Shown here piece by piece: positions 1 through 9,519 of a stretch of 64,000 bases of DNA (the first letter of the stretch is position 1; every line of letters starts with the position of its first letter). The notes below the pieces were generated by a model. That model saw only the letters and a list, made by a program, of their open reading frames with translations, ran no database searches and was not told the origin of the DNA. The DNA lies in contig JAOAEQ010000019.1 in assembly GCA_026416715.1 (NCBI GenBank), positions 11,163-75,162 on the forward strand. The letters are read 5' to 3'. A program made the position numbers and the translations under genes. This stretch comes from a bacterium (GTDB lineage Bacteria > UBP4 > UBA4092 > JAOAEQ01).

Positions 1-370
1 ACGCTTCCGCTGCAGAAACAATTTTATGGTAGGTATATAGTTTCGCTTCTTCCTCATATCCCGGAAGAACCGAAACGGCCATGATTGCAAACGGATCTGG
101 TGGTCGTGAACGGATATATGCAACCGGTGTGGTAACTTCTATCGGGGTAACTCCGTATCCGTTATTCGGCGGATACGACGTTTCGTCAACATAATATGCT
201 TCTAACGCAGTCGCTATTGACCGCATATCCGCTTTCGTTCGGGAAACTTTCGCCCGGGTTTGCGCTGCAAGAAAATTCGGGATCGCTATCGCTGCAAGTA
301 TCGCAATAATCGCGACGACTATCAATAATTCAATTAACGTAAACCCATTGTTGGTTTTCCGTGGTATCAT
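1..370 (-). CDS. Type IV pilin / type II pseudopilin (3' end outside the window)
   Basis: The protein begins MIPRKTNNG and continues with FTLIELLIVVAIIAILAAIA, a class III prepilin signal: a short basic leader, cleavage after Gly9, Phe at +1, Glu at +5 and a hydrophobic helix. About 123 residues are visible and no stop is reached at position 1. I chose the ATG at 370 because AGGGAGG lies about 10 nt upstream. An in-frame ATG at 403 lies before that ribosome site and would give an unusual leader. The mature part (NFLAAQTRAKVSRTKADMRS) matches the short pilins often found in several copies in uncultured Gram-negative bacteria. It closely resembles the pilin at 8557. Whether it is a pilus or a secretion subunit cannot be told from sequence alone. 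Confidence 0.9.
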   Translation of the reverse strand, partial: MIPRKTNNGFTLIELLIVVAIIAILAAIAIPNFLAAQTRAKVSRTKADMRSIATALEAYYVDETSYPPNNGYGVTPIEVTTPVAYIRSRPPDPFAIMAVSVLPGYEEEAKLYTYHKIVSAAEA

Positions 371-518
371 ACACGCTTTCGCCTCCCTTATCAATTCGTT
401 CATGGTTTAACTAACATCGCCGGAACAAATCTTGAACGATCCATTCACTATCCAGTTACTTCTCGCCTAAACCTCTATGGTTAGTTTATCGCAGAGACGC
501 TTCTTCTGTCAATATAAA

Positions 519-3500
519 TCAGGTACGGTTTCTCAAGGTATTGATTTCTTTCACGCAATGGATATCCTGGATTTGTTGCGCGTATTGTTCTGCGGTATTC
601 AGCCAGGTATTGGTTAAGGACATATTGTTTCTTTGCGAAGCGACTTTCGCCAGCGTTAACGCACACCACGCTAAATCGCGCGGGTTCCCCGCTCGTTTCG
701 CTAGGTCATACGCTTTCCTTGCCTGTAGGTCAGCTTGGTCAAGGTTATGGTTCAGGAGCGCAAGTTCCGCAAGCAGACGATAGGTTATCGTTGCGTTTTG
801 TTCCTGAATTTCGCGTATGAACGGAACAACTTTATCCGCAGTTTGTTCAGCTCGGTCAACTTGTTCATGGCGAATGTATAACTCTAATAGTCCATTGAGA
901 ACTACTACGGAAGTATAATGTTCTTTTGTCGTCTCCGCAACGGTCAATCCCTGCAAGAAATAATCTAACGCCCGCTGGTAATCGTTCAAGAACAAATATA
1001 CATAGCCAAAATTACACAGCACAATCGCTTGTGCGTTTGGGTCGCCCATTTTTTCCGCTTCCGATAACACATACCGATAGATAGTTATCGCTTCTTTCTC
1101 TTTCCCTTGCAGCCAATAGATCCACCCGATATTATTCTGGGCGGCGACTTCACCTTTTTTGAATCCGATTTCGCGCGCTAACCGAACACAATCGTTATAC
1201 GCTGCAACCGCTGCGTCGAGTTTCCCCAGTTTTTCATAGAGTATCCCGAGATTGTTATATCCGGCTACCTGCCCCCTTTTATCGCCGAGTTCTTCCCGCA
1301 ACGCTAGCCCCTGTTGGATATGCTGGATTGCCGCAGTATAATCTCCCATTGACCAGTAGGTTAACCCTAGATTATTATGCGCATGCGCTAACAACCTTAC
1401 ATCCTGCAAGTCTTGACTTAATTTTAACACTTCTTCAAAATAGCGAATTGCGGAATCGAACTGCCCTAAATCCCGCGAAATTACCGCTAGCCGGTTGATA
1501 CAATCGAGTTCCGCTTTCGTATCGCCCTGCTGCTGGCAGAGCGTAAACGCTCGTTGTTCGAAATCAATCGCTAGCTGGAACTCGCCGAGTTGTCGATGGA
1601 GTTCGCCGAGATTCTGATATGCCCGAATGAGTAAAACGGTGTTTCCGATACTCTGGGCGAGTTCCGCAGCGGTCATGTTATCGTGCATGGCGGATTTAAT
1701 ATCGCCAATCAGTTCGGATACCGTTCCCCGGTTCAGACGTAACGTGATTTCTAATTCTATCCGTTGTGATGCGGTGCCAGGAAAATATTCCGTTCGTTTT
1801 AACGCTTGCGTATAGAAATCGAGCGCCGCTTCATTTGCATACAGCAGTCGGCATTTATCTCCGGCTTTCACCAAATATTCGAGCGCTTTCTGGTTATTAT
1901 TACTATTCGAATAATGATGGGCAATCAGTTCATAATGTTCATCTAACCGGTCTGGATACATTATTTCGATACATTGCGCAATTTTCTCGTGATATATTTT
2001 CCGCCGTTTGACTAGCAAGGTATTATAGGTTACCTCTTGGGTTATCGAATGACGAAAGATATATTCGAGTTCTGGAATTACACTCTGCTGAAGAATCAAT
2101 CCGGTTCTCATGAGGTCGGTGAGGTGCTGTTCTAAATCTTGTTCAACTTCTAGAACATAGTCTAACACTTTATAGCGGAACCGGTGCCCGATAACCGAGG
2201 CACACTGCAGCACCCGACGTGGATGCGATGCTAATCGGTCGATTCGGGATAACACCACACCTTGGATCGTATCCGGAATATCGATCTCGTAGAGTGATTT
2301 CGTGAGACGCCAGCCGTCCGCAGATGGTTGTAAGGTTCCACTCTGGCATAAATAGAGAATGACTTCTTCAGCGAAAAACGGGTTCCCTTCCGTTTTCTTG
2401 AGGATGGTTTCCATTAACTCCTGCGGGAATTTCTGGAATCCTAATAAGTGGGAGATGAGTTTTTCGCTATCGTGCTCAGACAATTCTTTCAGTTCGAGCG
2501 TAATCTGTTTTCCGCGAGTAACCCACGGATGCGTGAAATAGGGACGATAGACCAGCACCATTGCCACCGGAACATTGCTGAGTTCAGGGATTAAATAGTT
2601 GATTAAATTGAGTGAAAGCGAATCCGCCCATTGTAAATCTTCAAATTCCAGCACGAGCGGTTTTTTTACTGCGGTATGTTTAATCACCGCAAATACCGCA
2701 TTGAAAATTCGTTTCATTCGCGATTTCGGCTCTTCTTCAAGCACGGATTGCGGCGCTCCTTCCGGTGTAACTAAGTATTGAATATACGGAATCTCATCGC
2801 GCAGGTCAGCAGAGAGATGCAGCAGAAATTCTTCCACTTTTCTTGCCGCATCGAATTTCGATATACTATCCGGAATACCACATAACCCGCGAATGAATAA
2901 ATCAATAAACGGTAGATACGGACTCCCTTTCCCATAGGATAGGCACCGACCGTAGTAGAATTGGAATCCGCGACTACGCGCTTCTTTGCCAAACTCATAC
3001 ATCAGCCGACTTTTTCCAACGCCGGATTCTCCTTTCAGATGCACGACGACACCGTGGGATTGTTTCGTCTCCTCGAGAACATTGAGTAGCAGACAAAGTT
3101 CCGTTTCGCGACCGATAAGTTCTACCGAACTCATTTTCCGCATCGGCATTTTATCATAATCTCGAATTGGCTTTTCAACCGCATAGGCGGTAATCGGAGC
3201 GGATTTCCCTTTCAACTCAATCGTACCGAGCGATTTGAATTCAAATGCATATTGCGTTCGTTCATAAATCCGCTGACTCACTACCGTCTGACCAGGTTCA
3301 GCGATCGACTGCAGCCGACTCGCAAGGTTGACTACATCGCCAATCGCAGTATAATCTAATCGCTGACCGCCACCCAGCCCGCCAACGATAACTTCACCGC
3401 AACTGATTCCAATATGCAGTTTAATTTCCCGATTAAACTTGTTCCCCAATCTGGTCATCGCTGCTTGAATCTCTAACGCTGACCGGAGCGCTCGTTCCGG

Positions 3501-3956
3501 GTCATCTTCATGCGCGACCGGCGCACCGAATAACGCCATCACCGCATCGCCAATGAATTTATCAACGGTTCCGTCATACTTATGGATGATTTCCGTCATA
3601 GTTCCGAGGTAGGTATCTATCAGGTCTTTCAACTCTTCCGGATCGAGCGTTTCTGCTAACGGGGTAAATCCGGCGATATCCGCAAAGAGAATGGTTAGGT
3701 TGCGCCGTTCACCTTCTTCCATCATCTCTGAACCGGATAATATCCCTTCAATAACTTTCGACGGAACAAAACGGGATAACCGCTGGAGTTCGGTTTGGTC
3801 TTCTACGGTTAAACGCGCGCTACCTGGGAACGATACCGATGATGGTGCAGCAGGCGTTGTGTCTATGAGCATTGTCTGGCAATATCGGCATTTAATCGCC
3901 TGCTCTTTAATTTCTTCCGCACAATATGGACAGATTTTATATCCCGGTTGTGGCAT
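519..3956 (-). CDS. Zinc-ribbon / class III nucleotidyl cyclase / ATPase / TPR signalling protein
   Basis: This 1145-residue multidomain protein has, in order: a zinc ribbon (Cys9, Cys12, Cys23, Cys26); a class III adenylate/guanylate cyclase domain at about 85-260 with metal-binding Asp93 (FADIAGFT) and Asp137 (DKFIGDAVMALFG); a STAND-like AAA ATPase domain with Walker A GESGVGKS near 309-316; a helical region; and at least eight TPRs from about 740 to 1120. No membrane segment or signal peptide is seen, so it should be cytoplasmic. The family makes cAMP (or cGMP) and probably senses partners through the TPRs. I start at the ATG at 3956, because the upstream extension reaches only a TTG. A cyclic-nucleotide-binding protein is encoded at 30636, but a link between the two is only inference. 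Confidence 0.9.
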   Translation of the reverse strand: MPQPGYKICPYCAEEIKEQAIKCRYCQTMLIDTTPAAPSSVSFPGSARLTVEDQTELQRLSRFVPSKVIEGILSGSEMMEEGERRNLTILFADIAGFTPLAETLDPEELKDLIDTYLGTMTEIIHKYDGTVDKFIGDAVMALFGAPVAHEDDPERALRSALEIQAAMTRLGNKFNREIKLHIGISCGEVIVGGLGGGQRLDYTAIGDVVNLASRLQSIAEPGQTVVSQRIYERTQYAFEFKSLGTIELKGKSAPITAYAVEKPIRDYDKMPMRKMSSVELIGRETELCLLLNVLEETKQSHGVVVHLKGESGVGKSRLMYEFGKEARSRGFQFYYGRCLSYGKGSPYLPFIDLFIRGLCGIPDSISKFDAARKVEEFLLHLSADLRDEIPYIQYLVTPEGAPQSVLEEEPKSRMKRIFNAVFAVIKHTAVKKPLVLEFEDLQWADSLSLNLINYLIPELSNVPVAMVLVYRPYFTHPWVTRGKQITLELKELSEHDSEKLISHLLGFQKFPQELMETILKKTEGNPFFAEEVILYLCQSGTLQPSADGWRLTKSLYEIDIPDTIQGVVLSRIDRLASHPRRVLQCASVIGHRFRYKVLDYVLEVEQDLEQHLTDLMRTGLILQQSVIPELEYIFRHSITQEVTYNTLLVKRRKIYHEKIAQCIEIMYPDRLDEHYELIAHHYSNSNNNQKALEYLVKAGDKCRLLYANEAALDFYTQALKRTEYFPGTASQRIELEITLRLNRGTVSELIGDIKSAMHDNMTAAELAQSIGNTVLLIRAYQNLGELHRQLGEFQLAIDFEQRAFTLCQQQGDTKAELDCINRLAVISRDLGQFDSAIRYFEEVLKLSQDLQDVRLLAHAHNNLGLTYWSMGDYTAAIQHIQQGLALREELGDKRGQVAGYNNLGILYEKLGKLDAAVAAYNDCVRLAREIGFKKGEVAAQNNIGWIYWLQGKEKEAITIYRYVLSEAEKMGDPNAQAIVLCNFGYVYLFLNDYQRALDYFLQGLTVAETTKEHYTSVVVLNGLLELYIRHEQVDRAEQTADKVVPFIREIQEQNATITYRLLAELALLNHNLDQADLQARKAYDLAKRAGNPRDLAWCALTLAKVASQRNNMSLTNTWLNTAEQYAQQIQDIHCVKEINTLRNRT

Positions 3957-4238
3957 AACGTAGCTGTGCAAATTCGAAATTCGCAGTTCGAAAATCTCGA
4001 ACCGCAAAATATCGCACTGAAAAAAATTTCTGAAGGTTAGAATCAGGAATACCGATTCAGCGCTAGGTTCTTTTCGTTCATTCGTTCTGCGGTTTTTTCG
4101 GCTGCAGGTGGTTAACCTGCGTTCGGTTTGCTGGTTCGATTATTTATCCTAGGGTAAAGTTACTATTTTGTCAATAGCAATTTGCTCGGGTGGTAACCGG
4201 ATTACTCCGATGCCCATAACCAATCGGAGCAAAGAACC

Positions 4239-4577
4239 CTATTCATAGCTAATTTTATCTTCCGGTCGATAGAGATGTTTAATAAAAATGATTTTAACTG
4301 AGCTTTCGGTATCGTTAACAATATTATGGCTTTCTGTAGGCGGGATCCGAAACGCATCACCCGGTTTCACCCGATATGCGATATCATTGACGTATATCAT
4401 CGGCGCACTATCCGGAAAATAAAAGGTTTCTTCAACTTCTCGATGTCCATGTTTTCCGAGTGATTCGCCGGATGGTAAAACGATAACGCCCCAATCAATA
4501 TTCGGTCCGCGAAAAAGGTATTTAACGCCGGAATTGCCTTTCGGAAAAGGTTTATCGAATTCGTTGACTCGTTCCAT
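4239..4577 (-). CDS. Small cupin-domain protein
   Basis: This 112-residue single-domain cupin has the conserved beta-barrel pattern: GKHGHREVEETFYFPDSAPM forms the first histidine/glutamate metal motif and IPPTESHNIVND the second, so a metal site is likely. Such proteins are small isomerases, dioxygenases or sugar/ligand sensors, and the substrate cannot be read from sequence. GGAGGG lies about 7 nt before the ATG. It is followed by the alcohol dehydrogenase gene upstream on the same strand (86 nt between), so the two may be co-transcribed. No signal peptide is present. Confidence 0.85.
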   Translation of the reverse strand: MERVNEFDKPFPKGNSGVKYLFRGPNIDWGVIVLPSGESLGKHGHREVEETFYFPDSAPMIYVNDIAYRVKPGDAFRIPPTESHNIVNDTESSVKIIFIKHLYRPEDKISYE

Positions 4578-4662
4578 ATTCTTCCCTCCGATACCAAACC
4601 ACTGGGCAACGCTGTTTCGACAATAAACCGTGTCAATCAGAGTTAATCAGTGGAATTGATAG

Positions 4663-5826
4663 TTAAATAAGTTTTTGGAATAAGTTGGTTACATCGTCAT
4701 TGGTTAACGGTCGTGGATTATCGCGCAGACTCGCTCCTTGTGCGCCTTGAATGATGAACGGAATATCTGCCGGATTGATTGCATACGATTTGAAATTTCT
4801 CGGGATATTGAGTTCATCGCATAAGGTTCGAACGAACTGTAACCCGTGAACTGCAGCAACTGCATCGTGCACATAATGCATTTTTCCGGTTAGCGCTCTG
4901 CCAATTTCAGCGTATTTCGTTACATTCGCATCTAGATTCAGTTCCATAATATAGGGAAGCAGAATCGCACAGGCTAATCCATGCGGGATATGGTAGTATG
5001 CACCGAGCGGTCGCGCCAGCGCATGGACGGCACCGAGTCCAGCGTTAGCTAACGCTAATCCGCTCAATACCGCCGCAATCGCCATTTTCTCGCGCGCAAT
5101 GAGGTCAGCTCCGTTATGATACGCCGCCAATAACGATTCACCGATCAATTTAATCCCATAAATCGCTAACGCATCCGTGATCGGATTCGCTGATTTCGAT
5201 ACATACGGTTCAATCAATTGCGTTAATGCATCTAAACCGGAATATGCGGTCGGTTCCGGCGGTAACGATACCGTTAATTCCGGATCTATGAGCGCAACGG
5301 TCGGAATTAACTTCGGACTCCGGATACTCACCTTAAACTTGTTCACGGAACTTTCATCAGAACTAATCACCGCATTCTTGGTTACTTCCGACCCGGTTCC
5401 GGCAGTAGTCGGAATAGCAATATAGGGTAACGCTGGTCGAACAAACTTTTTCCCATTCCCAACACCTTCTAAATAATCGAATACTGACCCGCCATTAGTT
5501 ACTACTCCGGCAATCGCTTTTCCAGTATCCAGAACACTACCGCCACCAACTGCAATAACCATATTGCACCGATTCGCTATCGCGAGATTAACGCCGGCAT
5601 CTACGAGCCCAACGGTCGGTTCCTGATGGATGCCTTCATAGAAAGTATATCTCACCGAATTCTGGTCTAATAGTTGCTGCAATCGGTCAACGACACCGAG
5701 GTTCCGCATAGCGGTTCCGCCGAGTACAATCAGTGCAGTATCGCCGAGTTCTTGCGCGATATGACCCGTTAACGAAAAGCTCCCTGACCCGAAAATTAAT
5801 CGTCCCGCTGAATAGAATTCAAACAT
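4663..5826 (-). CDS. Iron-containing alcohol dehydrogenase family protein
   Basis: This 387-residue protein has the normal length and layout of family III (Fe-dependent) alcohol dehydrogenases, which reduce aldehydes or oxidise alcohols with NAD(P). The nucleotide-binding motif GGGSVLDTGKAI lies near residue 97 and is followed by PTTAGTGSEVT. The C-terminal half carries the metal ligands: an Asp in SGLDALTQLIEPYVS and histidines in AVHALARPLGAYYHIPHGLA. Butanol dehydrogenase, lactaldehyde reductase and glycerol dehydrogenase-like members share these features, so the substrate is open. The start is the first ATG and the ribosome site is weak. It precedes the cupin gene on the same strand and may form a two-gene unit with it. 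Confidence 0.9.
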   Translation of the reverse strand: MFEFYSAGRLIFGSGSFSLTGHIAQELGDTALIVLGGTAMRNLGVVDRLQQLLDQNSVRYTFYEGIHQEPTVGLVDAGVNLAIANRCNMVIAVGGGSVLDTGKAIAGVVTNGGSVFDYLEGVGNGKKFVRPALPYIAIPTTAGTGSEVTKNAVISSDESSVNKFKVSIRSPKLIPTVALIDPELTVSLPPEPTAYSGLDALTQLIEPYVSKSANPITDALAIYGIKLIGESLLAAYHNGADLIAREKMAIAAVLSGLALANAGLGAVHALARPLGAYYHIPHGLACAILLPYIMELNLDANVTKYAEIGRALTGKMHYVHDAVAAVHGLQFVRTLCDELNIPRNFKSYAINPADIPFIIQGAQGASLRDNPRPLTNDDVTNLFQKLI

Positions 5827-6036
5827 AGGTTTTAGAAAATCCTTTACTCCCTATAGCAAATTCCATTTTCGCAACGTTGCTACTATAGTATTATATTATG
5901 CGGCAATTTGGGAGTTATAACAACTCCACCTCGATACTGGTTACGTTCTGCTATATATTCTTCGCAACGAGAAACGGTATGTTTGCATTACCGCATCGTG
6001 CTGGTGCGGTATCGGATGCTGAATATAGGGGAATAG

Positions 6037-6081
6037 CGGTACAGAATGAGCATTGAACGGTTCAATTCTCATTCTATACCG
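6037..6081. repeat. Long palindrome, ATTGAACGGTTCAAT family, copy 1
   Basis: An almost perfect inverted repeat lies in the 302-bp gap between the divergent alcohol dehydrogenase and GT-C genes. Arms 6037-6058 and 6060-6081 pair around a single G, with two mismatches. The centre is ATTGAACGGTTCAAT. The same 15-nt core with different, compensating arm bases is found at 37622-37664. No T-run follows on either strand, so it does not look like a simple terminator. I see no other recognisable element in the gap. Confidence 0.8.
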
Positions 6082-6128
6082 TAGTTTCATCTTGGCAAAG
6101 GGACGAATTGTAGGATAGGATAAAACAT

Positions 6129-8177
6129 ATGGAGAACCACACGACAATCGCTACATTCCACCGGATAATCGGAATAATCGGTCGAGAGAAAACGATATTA
6201 CTCGGGATATTTTTGCTAGCGTTTCTGCTACGACTTGGGTATCTCTGGCAGATATCGAGTGCGCCATATTTCGATGACCCGATTGGTGATTCCCAGATAT
6301 ATTATCAACGGGCATTAGAGATTTTAGCCGGTGATCTGCTCGGGAAAGACGTTTTCTTTCACAGTTCACCGCCATATCCATATTTCATCGCTGCAGCGTT
6401 AGCGGTTTCAGGTCACTCGCTCTTTTTTGTCTATCTTCTTCAGATTCTCATCGGCTCTGGAAACTGTATTCTCATATATCTACTCACCAAACGGTTAGCG
6501 AACGGCAGAATCTATCCAGCGATACTCGCCGGATTGTTTGCAGGATTCTACGGTTTATTTGCTTTTTTCGATGGCGATATGCTCATGATTTTTTTGACGG
6601 TATTCTGTGTTGATTTAAGCATACTCCTTCTCCTGAAATATCTGGAAACGAAACAAATCAGATATAGTTTTTTCGCCGGATTATCGTTCGGATTAGCGGT
6701 TCTCGATAAACCGAATCTGCTCCTGTTCGTTCCGGTAGCGATGGTCTTTCTCGTGCGGGATTGGTCGGATCGCGCGATCCGATGCCGACGCTGGCATTGG
6801 AAACCAGCGTTTCTATATCTCGGTGCGATTTTCCTGCTGATGATGCCAGTAACCATACGGAATTATATCGTAGGACATGATTTTGTGCTCATTTCGTCAA
6901 ACGGTGGTGTAAATTTTTATATTGGGAATAACCCGAATAGTCTCGGCACGTTCAAGCTCCCTAAAGGTTCCGGATTGCGTGACCCTGGTCTATATGAGAG
7001 TTCGGTTGCGGTTGCGGAACAAGCGCTCGGTCGGCAACTAAAACCGTCGGAAGTATCTAACTATTGGGCAAGAAAAGCCGGTGAATTTATGCTCAATCAT
7101 CCATGCCAGGCACTGAAATTATTTGCGCGAAAATTATTGCTTTTGCTCAATGCCTACGAAGTGCCAAACCATCAGAATTATTACTATATCCGAACAGAAT
7201 TTGCGCCACTGCTGAATTTCATGCCGGTCGGGTTCTGGTTCATTGCGCCGTTAGCGTTTGCAGGAATCGTTTGGCAGATGAAATCAGGATGTAATCTCGT
7301 TGGGAAATTGTATGGAAGTTTTCTGGTCTGTTATACAGTTTCGCTACTCTTATTTTTTGTTACAGAACGATACCGGCTGCCGATGGTTCCGTTTCTCATC
7401 GCGTTTGCTGCAATGGCAATCGATGCGATCCGGCGAACCGTCCCGAGCTGGCGTGCGTATATTTTCTGGGGAATAACGCTCTTGATATCGGGGATTGTAG
7501 TCTTCTTACCGGTTCAACGGTTCAGGTATAGTTTCGACCGGATTGCGGTTGGCACGAAATATTTCAACCACGCACGGCGCATCCAAGGAACCCAAGGTTA
7601 TATGTATCTGCAGATGGCGATAGTCAATTATAAATGGGCGCTGGAAACCGACCCGACACTCGCGTATGGCCATTATGATTTAGGGTTAGCGTATGAAGTT
7701 ATCGGATACAATTCCGGTGCAATTCGCGAATATGAAACTACCTTGCAACTCGATCCGGGGTTTACCGCAGCTACGCTAGCGATACTGAGTGTTAAAGAAA
7801 AATACGCAAAAATAGGCGATACCATAGAATCAACCGCGATACCTCGCACCCCGTATGAAGATATTCTTGCTCTAGAATCAACCGCTCCTCCGGCAATGAA
7901 TATTCAACGATATCGCGAACTGACCGCTCGTGATCCATTTCATTACGAAGCGTTCAATCGACTCGGTCAACTCTATTTCCAGCAGAAACAGTATACTCAG
8001 GCAATTCGCGCGTATAAAAAAGGGTTAGCGGTTCAACCGAACCATGGTATGCTGTTAAACAACCTTGCGGAAACGTATGCTAAACTTGGGAAATTTGCAC
8101 TCGCGAACCGGCTCTGGCAGCGATGTTTATCTCTCGATCCGAATAACCAAACAATTCGCCAACGAATCCATCAATGA
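6129..8177 (+). CDS. GT-C fold membrane glycosyltransferase (ArnT/PMT-like) with C-terminal TPRs
   Basis: This 682-residue integral membrane protein has about 10-12 hydrophobic helices between residues 20 and 470. After helix 1 a luminal loop contains the acidic stretch DDPIGDSQIYYQRA and HSSPPYPYF, as in family 39/83 GT-C enzymes, which move a sugar from a lipid-phosphate donor onto lipid or protein. Residues about 490-680 form TPRs (for example AYGHYDLGLAYEVIGYNSGA and HYEAFNRLGQLYFQQKQYTQ) outside or inside the membrane. GGATAGGAT upstream of the ATG is a weak ribosome site. The acceptor is unknown; glycosylation of surface protein, including the pilin encoded next, is possible but is inference. 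Confidence 0.85.
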   Translation: MENHTTIATFHRIIGIIGREKTILLGIFLLAFLLRLGYLWQISSAPYFDDPIGDSQIYYQRALEILAGDLLGKDVFFHSSPPYPYFIAAALAVSGHSLFFVYLLQILIGSGNCILIYLLTKRLANGRIYPAILAGLFAGFYGLFAFFDGDMLMIFLTVFCVDLSILLLLKYLETKQIRYSFFAGLSFGLAVLDKPNLLLFVPVAMVFLVRDWSDRAIRCRRWHWKPAFLYLGAIFLLMMPVTIRNYIVGHDFVLISSNGGVNFYIGNNPNSLGTFKLPKGSGLRDPGLYESSVAVAEQALGRQLKPSEVSNYWARKAGEFMLNHPCQALKLFARKLLLLLNAYEVPNHQNYYYIRTEFAPLLNFMPVGFWFIAPLAFAGIVWQMKSGCNLVGKLYGSFLVCYTVSLLLFFVTERYRLPMVPFLIAFAAMAIDAIRRTVPSWRAYIFWGITLLISGIVVFLPVQRFRYSFDRIAVGTKYFNHARRIQGTQGYMYLQMAIVNYKWALETDPTLAYGHYDLGLAYEVIGYNSGAIREYETTLQLDPGFTAATLAILSVKEKYAKIGDTIESTAIPRTPYEDILALESTAPPAMNIQRYRELTARDPFHYEAFNRLGQLYFQQKQYTQAIRAYKKGLAVQPNHGMLLNNLAETYAKLGKFALANRLWQRCLSLDPNNQTIRQRIHQ

Positions 8178-8197
8178 GTTACGAAATAGCATCTGGT

Positions 8198-8380
8198 TAA
8201 TCCCGTTAGGGATGATTGGATACTAGCCCAGCCATTCATGGCTGGGTTCCCATGCACCACCGTATCCGCCCTAGTCCCGTCAGGGACGATTGAATGCATG
8301 GTCAGATTAACCACTCTCATCAGATCAGCCGTCCCTAAAGGGACTCTATCTTTTTTCTCCCTACCGGTTCCCAGCATTCT
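8198..8380. repeat. Interspersed short-stem repeat (GTCCC..GGGAC / CCAGCC..GGCTGG), copy A
   Basis: This is a run of small inverted repeats: TCCCGTTAGGGA, CCCAGCCATTCATGGCTGGG, GTCCCGTCAGGGAC, GTCCCTAAAGGGAC and a last CCCAGCATT. The order and words recur at 19050-19160, 25244-25468 and 25528-25623. It fills most of the 379-bp gap between the GT-C gene and the pilin gene. Short open frames inside it are by-products of the repeat. Confidence 0.8.
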
Positions 8381-8410
8381 ATACGGTTACATAGCGCGAA
8401 TAAATTTACC

Positions 8411-8438
8411 TTGAATTTACCCTAACTTAATTTATATT
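8411..8438 (+). promoter_or_regulatory. Candidate sigma70-type promoter of the pilin gene
   Basis: TTGAAT (8411-8416), a 16-nt spacer and TATATT (8433-8438) lie in A+T-rich DNA about 118 nt before the pilin ATG. The match is fair but there is no experimental support, and the long leader is unexplained. Confidence 0.35.
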
Positions 8439-8556
8439 TAATATTTTTTATTTAGAATAATTGCGCATTTCACATTCGCTCCTTATTAAGAAAAACGAGG
8501 GCTATGTTTAAATTGCGTGACTATTGTTAACTATTGTCAAGGAAGGGGGTGAAATA

Positions 8557-9324
8557 ATGGTATTTACGGCGATAGAAAAAAGAACCGGATTTACGTTAAT
8601 TGAGTTATTGATTGTCGTAGCCATAATTGCTATCCTAGCAGCAATCGCTATCCCGAACTTTTTAGCGGCGCAAACCAGAAGTAAAGTTGCCCGAACCCAG
8701 AACGACCTGCGCGTACAAGCTTCTGCGTTAGAAGCGTATTTTATTGATTACAACGAATATACCCGCGATAGCGACTCAAGTCTTGACCAAAAAGATTGTG
8801 GTATTGGAGCGGTTACTCCGGGCAGTGCATTATGGGGAATCTGCGCGAATGGCGCTTTGCTCTTAACCAGTCCGATTCCGTATATGAGTTCGCTTCTATC
8901 CGACCCGTTCTTGAAAAGTGTTGAAGTTGAAGGTGCGGGAGCGATTGGATATCGTATTGGTTCAGGAACCTGGTCGTATCCTAATCCACCGCCAAATTCG
9001 AAAGACCATCAGGATTCGCATCTGGTTTTTCAACAAATGGGACGACGAAGTTGCTATGTGGTTATCGGAGTCGGGCCGGATGGGCAACGATGCCGGATGG
9101 GTTATAAAAATTTCCCATTTATGAGTATGTACGAAGGTGGCGCTAGCGAAGCTATCATGCCATCAAAAGGACAACCGCTCTGTTATGTTGATTATGACCC
9201 GACGAATGGCACGATTAGTTTAGGAGATATCTATCGGTTTGGAGGAAACTTTACCGACGGACGATTTATGCATAACGGTGCAATTGTCGGTTCACAAACT
9301 TCCCCTGGCGGTGCGTGCTGGTAA
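8557..9324 (+). CDS. Type IV pilin-like / pseudopilin protein
   Basis: This 255-residue prepilin has an N-terminus MVFTAIEKRTG followed by FTLIELLIVVAIIAILAAIA, giving cleavage after Gly11, Phe+1 and Glu+5. The start ATG at 8557 is fixed by the strong ribosome site GGAAGGGGGTGA (8541-8552). The TTG at 8524 lies upstream of this site and is not needed. The mature chain (NFLAAQTRSKVARTQNDLRV) is close to the pilin at the left window edge. The globular part has several cysteines and a Gly/Tyr-rich end, and is larger than a GspG. It stands alone, with its own promoter candidate upstream and a terminator downstream, as expected for an abundant structural subunit. Confidence 0.9.
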   Translation: MVFTAIEKRTGFTLIELLIVVAIIAILAAIAIPNFLAAQTRSKVARTQNDLRVQASALEAYFIDYNEYTRDSDSSLDQKDCGIGAVTPGSALWGICANGALLLTSPIPYMSSLLSDPFLKSVEVEGAGAIGYRIGSGTWSYPNPPPNSKDHQDSHLVFQQMGRRSCYVVIGVGPDGQRCRMGYKNFPFMSMYEGGASEAIMPSKGQPLCYVDYDPTNGTISLGDIYRFGGNFTDGRFMHNGAIVGSQTSPGGACW

Positions 9325-9371
9325 TACGGAATTGCGTTTACGTCCTTAACTGCTAGACGGCGGCGGGCAAA

Positions 9372-9428
9372 AAGATGCGCTTCTTCTCAGATATCATCAT
9401 GATCGTTGAGAACGGAGCGCATTTTTTT
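9372..9428 (+). terminator. Intrinsic terminator after the pilin gene
   Basis: ATGCGCT (9375-9381) pairs with AGCGCAT (9416-9422). A second inner stem TTCTCA/TGAGAA stacks above it, and the structure is followed by a run of seven T. It is 48 nt after the pilin stop. Confidence 0.8.
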
Positions 9429-9519
9429 GCTTAAATATCTCGGGGGGCAAGAAACGCAATTGCGTGATGTCGAGCTCAAGTTGATTGCTGCATTTGCATT
9501 CTAGATTATTGATGCATAT

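Noticed and set aside
3957-4007. N-terminal extension of the cyclase protein
   Set aside because: It begins with TTG, has no ribosome site, and the ATG at 3956 is directly before the zinc ribbon.
4205-4229. CTCCGAT..ATCGGAG hairpin after the cupin gene
   Set aside because: The stem is short (7 bp, 11-nt loop) and no T-run follows on the minus strand, so it is not called as a terminator.
8171-8377. Minus-strand frame of 68 codons over the repeat
   Set aside because: It lies inside a repeat made of short inverted segments, which open frames by composition. The same holds for 25454-25639.
8524-8556. TTG start for the pilin at 8524
   Set aside because: The strong ribosome site lies after it and directly before the ATG at 8557, which also gives a normal leader length.
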